From: Candidatus Moraniibacteriota bacterium
Lineage (GTDB): Bacteria; Patescibacteriota; Minisyncoccia; Moranbacterales; UBA9337
Length of the DNA stretch: 5,164 nt
Direction of reading: 5' to 3'
Assembly: GCA_018400055.1 (NCBI GenBank)
Contig: JAGYNK010000056.1
Coordinates: 1 to 5,164 of the forward strand
The translations under genes and the position numbers were made by a program. Position 1 is the first letter of the stretch. Each line of letters opens with the position of its first letter. The notes under the pieces were generated by a model that made no database searches, had not been told where the DNA came from, and was given only the letters and a program-made list of their open reading frames with translations. Of this stretch, positions 1 to 3,951 are shown in pieces.

Positions 1-458
1 GCCGCTTTTTCCGCGCCAATAGTATATTTGCCACCAACGGGGATAAATAAAACATCTATGCCGTTTATTTTTTCCAACTGCCCCGGATTAAGATCGGTAC
101 CCAAATCTCCCAGATGGCACAATCTGATATTTTCAGTTTCCAAAACAAAAATCGTGTTGCGCCCTCGCTCCACCCCTTCTTTTTCATCATGAAAAGAATC
201 TATGCCAATAACGTTAATCCCTTTTATGGAGTATTCTCCCGGAGTGTCAATAACAACAGGATTTCCTTTTAATGCGGCTACATTGTCATGATCATGATGA
301 TGATGGGAAACAAAAACAATGTCCGCTTGTCCGAAGGGAGGTTTAAGTCCGATAGATTTATCAAAAGGATCCATAAAAATCACAACGTCTTCGGTAGCCC
401 GACCAGCCGGCTTGGTAGTTATTTTAAAGCAAGAATGTCCGTAATATTGAATGTTCAT
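1..458 (-). CDS. MBL-fold metallo-hydrolase (COG2220/UlaG-like), 3' end missing
   Basis: This is an open frame read leftward from an ATG at 458-456 that runs off the window edge, giving 152 complete codons. The N-terminus MNIQYYGHSCFKI is the usual opening of small UlaG-like metallo-beta-lactamase-fold proteins. Residues 51-58 read SHHHHDHD and contain the HxHxDH zinc motif (His52, His54, Asp56, His57). A second metal-ligand region, HLGD, lies at residues 115-118 (His115, Asp118), and TPGEY at 72-76 also fits the family. The last metal histidine normally lies further C-terminal, so its absence reflects the window edge and not decay. The family are cytosolic metal-dependent hydrolases, mostly of unknown substrate, and the specific reaction cannot be read here. 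The start is supported by an AGGAG just upstream. The gene is divergent from the S1 gene, so it belongs to a separate transcription unit. Confidence 0.88.
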   Translation of the reverse strand, partial: MNIQYYGHSCFKITTKPAGRATEDVVIFMDPFDKSIGLKPPFGQADIVFVSHHHHDHDNVAALKGNPVVIDTPGEYSIKGINVIGIDSFHDEKEGVERGRNTIFVLETENIRLCHLGDLGTDLNPGQLEKINGIDVLFIPVGGKYTIGAEKA

Positions 459-461
459 AGA

Positions 462-466
462 CTCCT
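462..466 (-). promoter_or_regulatory. Ribosome binding site of the MBL-fold gene
   Basis: AGGAG on the minus strand lies only 3 bases (TCT) before the ATG. The spacing is shorter than usual, but the match is the best Shine-Dalgarno in the window and it fixes this start. It overlaps the first unit of the TACGAA-type repeat cluster. Confidence 0.65.
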
Positions 467-496
467 ACGAATTACGAATTTTACGAAATTACGAAA
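466..496. repeat. Four TACGAAW heptads in tandem
   Basis: TACGAAT occurs at 466-472 and 473-479, and TACGAAA at 482-488 and 490-496. The units are directly abutting or separated by one or two T bases. The cluster sits immediately upstream of the MBL start codon, overlaps its ribosome binding site and would be transcribed in its 5' leader. Read on the minus strand the unit is TTCGTA. A further TTCGTA occurs at 562-567. Confidence 0.7.
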
Positions 497-659
497 ATGT
501 TTTTTCTTTCTTTATAGAGACAGCTTGAAAAGGATTTTTATTCTATATTTTTCTCGCACTATTCGTATTTTAGAAAAACTCGCAGTTTTACGTAAACTAA
601 ATTAAATTTTCCAATATATTCAGATTAGCATATTAAAAGCGAATTGTCGAGGTTTAAGG

Positions 660-692
660 GAAATAAAAAAATCAATTGGATTCACAATCGAT
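660..692 (-). terminator. Possible intrinsic terminator on the minus strand
   Basis: On the minus strand AATCGATTG (692-684) pairs with CAATTGATT (678-670) with one mismatch around a 5-base loop, and a TTTTTTATTT tract follows. No minus-strand gene lies between it and rpsA, so it would have to serve an unannotated transcript or be a relic. In sequence this AT-rich, chance formation is realistic. Confidence 0.3.
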
Positions 693-759
693 TAAGCGCT
701 AAACGATTTAATATTAATTTCTCTTTTTTATTTTTTCCACCTTTTTTATATTTACAAAA

Positions 760-773
760 AACTTAATTAAGTT
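760..773. repeat. 14-bp perfect palindrome upstream of the rpsA promoter
   Basis: AACTTAATTAAGTT is perfectly self-complementary and ends 28 bases before the -35 box at 802. It could be an operator for a dimeric regulator, but its very AT-rich composition makes chance a serious alternative. Confidence 0.4.
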
Positions 774-801
774 GTGTTTAGCCTAATTTATAACGAGACT
801 C

Positions 802-830
802 TTGCCAAAAATAAATTTATAAGCTACACT
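802..830 (+). promoter_or_regulatory. Sigma70-like promoter for rpsA
   Basis: TTGCCA (802-807, five of six matches to TTGACA) is separated by exactly 17 bases from TACACT (825-830, four of six matches to TATAAT, with the key first, second and last bases kept). Transcription would begin near 836-838 and give a leader of about 158 bases before the rpsA ATG. This is the best placed promoter-like pair in the spacer. Confidence 0.55.
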
Positions 831-866
831 TATCAATAGCGTAATTATTAAGAAAATTTAATAAAT

Positions 867-930
867 AGAGATGATTTAATCTCTTGGGTTTTCTTGATAA
901 TTTCCTATTTGGTAGGAGATTTTTTGTTTT
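867..930 (+). terminator. Attenuator-like hairpins with U-tail in the rpsA leader
   Basis: The first hairpin is AGAGAT (867-872) pairing with ATCTCT (879-884) around a 6-base loop. The second is a 9-bp stem (899-907 with 913-921, one G-U pair, loop TTTGG) followed by TTTT, G and TTTT (922-930), the layout of an intrinsic terminator. A competing pairing exists between AATCTC (878-883) and GAGATT (916-921), extendable by weak pairs, and it would break both hairpins. The element lies between the promoter and the rpsA start, so it may control read-through. The stem is poor in G-C pairs, so termination could be weak. Confidence 0.45.
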
Positions 931-953
931 AAAGCGCCAATTAATTATTTAAA

Positions 954-980
954 AAGCAGTGGGCGTTTCTGCTTAAAGGT
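954..980 (+). promoter_or_regulatory. Hairpin and weak Shine-Dalgarno before rpsA
   Basis: AAGCAG (954-959) pairs with CTGCTT (969-974) around a 9-base loop. The only purine-rich ribosome binding candidate, AAAGGT, follows at once (975-980), 14 bases from the ATG, which is too far for a strong site. The rpsA gene of E. coli likewise lacks a strong Shine-Dalgarno and relies on a folded leader. The parallel is suggestive only. Confidence 0.35.
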
Positions 981-994
981 TAGAAATTAATAAA

Positions 995-2377
995 ATGGCT
1001 AGTAAAAAAAATATTTTAGACAAATTGGCAGAAGAAGTGGATAAAATGGAAGTAAACAGTAAAAAACAAGCAAAAAAAGACAAGAGCAGAGTTACTTCAT
1101 CTAAGATTAAGACAAAGGCAAGCGATAAGGAGAAAGCGGCAAAAAGCCAAAAAAAAGAAAAGGGGGATGGAAAATTAAAGAATGAAATTTCTATGGAAGA
1201 ACTGATGAAAGAAAGCCCGATGGAAATTCCGGAAATAGGAGATGTCGTAAAGGGAAAAGTGATTGAAGTTTCTTCCAGTTATGTTCTGCTTGATTTAGGT
1301 CCTATCGGAACGGGAATAGTTATGGGAAAAGAAATGAAAGACGGATTAAGCGATGGAAAAAAACCAAAAAAGGGAGACGAAGTTAGCGCAACTTTAACCG
1401 GAATGGGAGAAGAAAACGGATATTGGGAACTTTCCGTCAGAGAGGCTTCTTACGAAAAGGCTTGGGAAGACATAGAATATAAAAAGGACGCTCAGGAAAC
1501 CATCACAACCAGAGTTATTGACGCCAATCGCGGAGGTCTGATGGTTGAAGTGAACGGGATTTCAAGCTTTCTGCCCGTGTCTCAGCTTTCCAGTAAAAAT
1601 TATCCTCGCGTGGAAGACGGAAATAAAAATAAAATACTGAAAATGCTAAAAGACTTAATTGGTCAAGAGCTTGAAGTAAAAATTATCAGCGCCGACAGAG
1701 AGGAAGAAAAATTAATTGTCAGCGAGAAAGCGGTTATGAGCGACGAAGAGAAAGAGGTTGTTTCCAATCTTAAAAAAGGAGACATTGTTGAAGGCGAAGT
1801 AAGCGGAGTGGTTGATTTCGGAGCTTTCGTGAAGTTTCTTCCTCCATCCAAGAAAGAGAAAGGCGAAGAAGAAGACCAACTGGAAGGATTAGTTCATATT
1901 TCAGAGCTAGCTTGGCAATTAATTAACGATCCCAGAGAAATCATAAAGAAGGGAGACACCGTTAAGGCCCAAATTATAGGAATTAACGACACACGCATTT
2001 CCCTTTCCATGAAAGCCTTGGAAAAAGATCCTTGGGAAAATGTCAATAAAAAATATAAAGTGGGAGATGTAGTTAAGGGGAAAGTGGATAAAATTAACCG
2101 TTTCGGAGTTTTTGTTTATTTGGACAAAAATATCCACGGCTTGGCGCACATAAGCGAATTTCAGGAAATGTATCCGGGAAAAAGAATGGAAGATGTTATA
2201 AAAGAAGGCGATTCTTATCAATGGGAAATACTCTCCATTGAACCTAAAGATCACAGAATGGGTTTAGTATTAGTAAAAGATAAAATGTCTAAAAAGACAG
2301 ACGATAAAAAATCAGTAAAATCTGAGACTGAAAAGGAAAAGAGGAAGGAAGAGAAGAAGAAAAAAGTTGCTAAGTAA
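995..2377 (+). CDS. rpsA: 30S ribosomal protein S1 homologue with four S1 domains
   Basis: This 460-residue protein has four S1 (OB-fold) RNA-binding repeats: about 80-150 (IGDVVKGKVIEV, with the GPIGTG segment), 165-246, 258-341 (FGAFV at 275-279, HISEL at 301-305) and 354-430 (FGVFV at 370-374, AHISEF at 384-389). S1 binds mRNA at the 30S platform and helps load it. The typical E. coli protein has six domains, while shorter forms occur in many lineages. Residues 1-72 and about 431-460 are Lys/Glu-rich low-complexity tails, probably disordered and RNA-contacting. Domain 3 has a charged insertion (about 283-296) in the loop after its second strand. The start at 995 keeps the Lys-rich tail. 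A later ATG (codon 18) is possible, since neither has a strong ribosome binding site. The gene is monocistronic, with its own promoter and leader, and converges on the next gene with 29 bases between stops. An S1-domain protein other than true S1 is the alternative. Confidence 0.87.
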   Translation: MASKKNILDKLAEEVDKMEVNSKKQAKKDKSRVTSSKIKTKASDKEKAAKSQKKEKGDGKLKNEISMEELMKESPMEIPEIGDVVKGKVIEVSSSYVLLDLGPIGTGIVMGKEMKDGLSDGKKPKKGDEVSATLTGMGEENGYWELSVREASYEKAWEDIEYKKDAQETITTRVIDANRGGLMVEVNGISSFLPVSQLSSKNYPRVEDGNKNKILKMLKDLIGQELEVKIISADREEEKLIVSEKAVMSDEEKEVVSNLKKGDIVEGEVSGVVDFGAFVKFLPPSKKEKGEEEDQLEGLVHISELAWQLINDPREIIKKGDTVKAQIIGINDTRISLSMKALEKDPWENVNKKYKVGDVVKGKVDKINRFGVFVYLDKNIHGLAHISEFQEMYPGKRMEDVIKEGDSYQWEILSIEPKDHRMGLVLVKDKMSKKTDDKKSVKSETEKEKRKEEKKKKVAK

Positions 2378-2385
2378 TTTATTAT

Positions 2386-2411
2386 CTAAAATTCATATCT
2401 TTAGTTTTATT
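2386..2411 (+). terminator. Weak terminator candidate after rpsA
   Basis: CTAAA (2386-2390) can pair with TTTAG (2400-2404) around a 9-base loop, followed by TTTTATTT. It sits just after the rpsA stop and overlaps the end of the convergent gene. The stem is only five pairs, so this is a tentative call based mainly on position. Confidence 0.25.
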
Positions 2412-3123
2412 TCAGCCTATCTTCGTACACATCTGAAACCTCATCTACAAATCTAAATAGTTGCGTTAGGGTTTCTTGGGGCATCGATTCTATTTTATGG
2501 TCATCTATTTTTAGTAAGAGGTCTGCTTGTTTATCATATTCCATTTTTTTACTGTTTCCTGATTTTAAGTCAAAAGTTATTTTTTCCGTGGATCCGTTAA
2601 TGGTTCTGATTTCAATCCATCCGTCTATGCCATAAAGATAGTCCAATGGCGATCCTACAGCGGTATAAAATTTCACTTGTTTTATTTCTTGTCCATGATT
2701 TTCCGCTATCGGCCCTGTCTTTTCTTGAATAAGTTCTTTAACGCGCGTGATTACTTTTGATTCATTATCTTTGGGCTGATGGTTTTTAGTAAATTTAAAT
2801 AAGACATTTTCAGCTTGTTTACGAATAATTGGATTTAAATTGGATGCAGGCACGGGAATCATTTCATTTCTTTTTATGTTGCACTTGCCTAAAACGGCTT
2901 CTTCGCATAAATTACCGTCTGAAATTTTTCCAGTGTGTAAATTTATAATTCTACCATGCTTTTCAGCACATCCCATTTTTTTAGCTATTCTTTCAATAAA
3001 TTTTCCATACATTATACGCTTAGTAGTAGGAGGCCTTTCTTTATTTCTTTTTTTAAAGTCAACTATTCTTAAGCTACTTGGCTCTTTACTAGTTGGTATA
3101 TTGGCTATTGATTCATTAATCAT
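2407..3123 (-). CDS. Unrecognised protein, possible PD-(D/E)XK-like core
   Basis: I do not recognise this 238-residue protein. It is a clean frame between two housekeeping genes and convergent with rpsA. Its own promoter-like sequence and the absence of any better frame support it as real. It has no signal peptide or membrane segment. The N-terminal 50 residues are basic (Lys/Arg-rich); three cysteines (52, 73, 81) do not form a recognisable metal-knuckle pattern. The C-terminal half has GIDGWIE (165-171), then a strand ending TFDLKSG (183-189), then a helix (about 196-206). The Asp167 ... Asp185-x-Lys187 arrangement is what a PD-(D/E)XK nuclease-like fold would show, with Glu129 or Glu131 as possible upstream acids. 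This is motif reading only, so nuclease activity is not established. No strong Shine-Dalgarno precedes the ATG at 3123, so the exact start is less sure. Confidence 0.72.
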   Translation of the reverse strand: MINESIANIPTSKEPSSLRIVDFKKRNKERPPTTKRIMYGKFIERIAKKMGCAEKHGRIINLHTGKISDGNLCEEAVLGKCNIKRNEMIPVPASNLNPIIRKQAENVLFKFTKNHQPKDNESKVITRVKELIQEKTGPIAENHGQEIKQVKFYTAVGSPLDYLYGIDGWIEIRTINGSTEKITFDLKSGNSKKMEYDKQADLLLKIDDHKIESMPQETLTQLFRFVDEVSDVYEDRLK

Positions 3124-3133
3124 AATAATTACT

Positions 3134-3163
3134 TTGCTCTTTTTAAAAATTTATGACTATAAT
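3134..3163 (+). promoter_or_regulatory. Promoter for gmk
   Basis: TTGCTC (3134-3139) is followed after 18 bases by a perfect -10 box TATAAT (3158-3163). Transcription would begin near 3170, about 30 bases before the gmk ATG. The -10 box is the left arm of an inverted repeat whose right arm is the -10 box of the opposing promoter. Confidence 0.5.
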
Positions 3164-3173
3164 TCAATTATAG
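3157..3173. repeat. Perfect inverted repeat at the centre of the divergent promoters
   Basis: CTATAATT (3157-3164) and AATTATAG (3166-3173) are exact inverse complements around a single C. Each arm holds TATAAT for one strand. It could be both a double -10 region and a binding site for a symmetric regulator. Confidence 0.7.
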
Positions 3174-3195
3174 AAATAATTTTGATTTAAAGCAA
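3167..3195 (-). promoter_or_regulatory. Promoter for the unrecognised minus-strand gene
   Basis: On the minus strand TTGCTT (3195-3190) is followed after 17 bases by TATAAT (3172-3167). Transcription would begin near 3160 and reach the ATG at 3123 with a leader of about 37 bases. The two divergent promoters interleave, so polymerase on one should exclude the other. Confidence 0.5.
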
Positions 3196-3200
3196 TTTTT

Positions 3201-3761
3201 ATGCAATCAAACATTTTTATTATTTCCGGACCGTCAGGGGCCGGAGAGGATTCGGTTATTGAGGGACTGAAAAAATATTTTAATATTGAAAGGGTTATCA
3301 CCACCACTACCCGGGAAATGCGCGCGGGAGAAAGACAGGGACGGCCTTACTATTTTATTTCCAAAGAAAAATTCAGGGAAGGGATAAAAAGGGGTGAGTT
3401 TTTTGAATATGCCGAGGAAGATAAACATAATTTCTACGGAGTAACGCATAAAGAAATTAAGCGCGCCAAAAACAGCGATAAGATTGTTATCTGGAAGGTG
3501 GATTATAAAGGGGTGCTGAACCTTAAAAAAATTATGCCGGAAATACCCGCTGTATTAATTAACGCTCCTTTAGATATTATTGAAAAGAGAATCAAGAATA
3601 GAGGCAAGGTATCAGAAGAATTTGTGCGACAAAGAATAGATTATGCCAAAGGCTGGTTTGAAAATAAAAGCGCCTTTGATTATGTCGTGGAAAATGAAGA
3701 GGGAAAATTAAAAGAGACAGTCTTAAAAGTAGCGAAGATTATTAAAGACAATTCAAAATAA
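3201..3761 (+). CDS. gmk: Guanylate kinase with Walker A Lys replaced by Glu
   Basis: This 186-residue protein has the usual length of bacterial guanylate kinase, which uses ATP to turn GMP into GDP in the cytosol. The P-loop is at residues 10-18 but reads GPSGAGEDS, where the family has GPSGxGKST/S. The invariant phosphate-binding Lys is Glu16 (codon GAG, 3246-3248). The GMP site looks intact: TTTR (35-38), Arg41, Glu44, Tyr50, Glu69, the FYG region (78-80) and Asp101. The lid and C-terminal signatures RIKNRGKVSEE (130-140), Arg143 and FDYVV (159-163) are also kept. The rest of the protein shows no decay. Either activity persists with a different P-loop chemistry, or the residue is a sequence error of one base (AAG to GAG). 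No strong Shine-Dalgarno precedes the ATG; an AAAG lies 8 bases upstream. It has its own promoter and shares no operon with its left neighbour. Confidence 0.9.
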   Translation: MQSNIFIISGPSGAGEDSVIEGLKKYFNIERVITTTTREMRAGERQGRPYYFISKEKFREGIKRGEFFEYAEEDKHNFYGVTHKEIKRAKNSDKIVIWKVDYKGVLNLKKIMPEIPAVLINAPLDIIEKRIKNRGKVSEEFVRQRIDYAKGWFENKSAFDYVVENEEGKLKETVLKVAKIIKDNSK

Positions 3762-3774
3762 AGCCGGTTAAAAA

Positions 3775-3810
3775 TAGAGGCATCTATGGATGCCTCTATA
3801 GATGCCTCTA
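3775..3810. repeat. Three-arm palindromic repeat between gmk and tilS
   Basis: The first arm TAGAGGCATCTA (3775-3786) can pair with either of two copies of its complement: GATGCCTCTA (3789-3798), giving 10 bp and a 4-base loop, or TAGATGCCTCTA (3799-3810), giving 12 bp and a 12-base loop. The two right arms are a direct repeat. No T-run follows on the plus strand (AAAAAGG). Read on the minus strand the structure is followed by TTTTT, so it would act as a terminator only in that direction. Confidence 0.75.
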
Positions 3811-3898
3811 AAAAGGTCCGCGCAATTCAATTAAATAAATACGCCTTCCTGCGATCACAATAAGACAGGCAAAAGAAATTAAAATTTTAAGATGTTTA

Positions 3899-3938
3899 AA
3901 TGTACCATTATGCTACGATCGTGCAGTAATGGAACATT
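3899..3938 (+). promoter_or_regulatory. Long hairpin directly upstream of the tilS ribosome binding site
   Basis: The arms are AATGT (3899-3903), CCATTA (3905-3910) and TGC (3911-3913), pairing with GCA (3923-3925), TAATGG (3927-3932) and ACATT (3934-3938). This gives 14 pairs with one A-A mismatch and one bulged G around a 9-base loop (3914-3922), which itself contains the palindrome ACGATCGT. The stem ends one base before the Shine-Dalgarno. It may control tilS translation or be a small palindromic insertion. Confidence 0.6.
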
Positions 3939-3943
3939 GGGGA
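3939..3943 (+). promoter_or_regulatory. Ribosome binding site that decides the tilS start
   Basis: GGGGA lies 8 bases before the ATG at 3952. The in-frame ATG codons at 3892 and 3910 have no purine-rich site before them and would code through the hairpin, so 3952 is preferred. Confidence 0.6.
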
Positions 3944-3951
3944 AATATAAA

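Larger units (their letters stand above)
459..994. other. Non-coding spacer between divergent MBL-fold gene and rpsA
   Basis: This 536-base gap is very AT-rich and shows no credible gene. The only sizeable open frame, at 288-605 on the plus strand, is the antisense shadow of the MBL gene. From left to right the gap contains a TACGAA heptad cluster (466-496), a 10-bp palindrome TTTACGTAAA (587-596), a possible minus-strand terminator hairpin (660-692), a pyrimidine-rich run (about 719-748), a 14-bp palindrome (760-773), a promoter (802-830) and a structured leader for rpsA (about 837-994). I see no recognisable promoter for the MBL gene in the left part. Confidence 0.7.

Noticed and set aside
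1..458. True beta-lactamase (resistance enzyme)
   Set aside because: The N-terminus and motif spacing fit the COG2220/UlaG-like branch and there is no signal peptide, so antibiotic hydrolysis is not supported.
288..605. Plus-strand open frame of 105 codons
   Set aside because: Its first half is exactly antisense to the MBL-fold gene (its Met-rich start is the reverse of the His-rich zinc motif), it has no ribosome binding site, and its second half is AT-driven Lys/Arg/Phe/Ile sequence.
1919..2254. Minus-strand open frame of 111 codons inside rpsA
   Set aside because: It lies wholly opposite S1 domains 3 and 4, which are clearly conserved in the plus frame, and has no motif of its own.
2840..3190. 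Plus-strand open frame of 116 codons with hydrophobic runs
   Set aside because: It is the antisense of the unrecognised minus-strand gene and runs through the divergent promoter region. The hydrophobic runs are the complement of Lys/Asn-rich coding.
3775..3810. Intrinsic terminator for gmk
   Set aside because: The hairpin is strong, but on the plus strand it is followed by AAAAAGG and not by a T-run.
3775..3810. CRISPR array
   Set aside because: Only three short arms, adjacent and partly inverted, with no spacers of regular length and no cas gene.
3892..3951. Longer tilS start adding 20 residues
   Set aside because: The extra residues do not resemble TilS and are encoded by a strong hairpin, and only the ATG at 3952 has a well-spaced Shine-Dalgarno.
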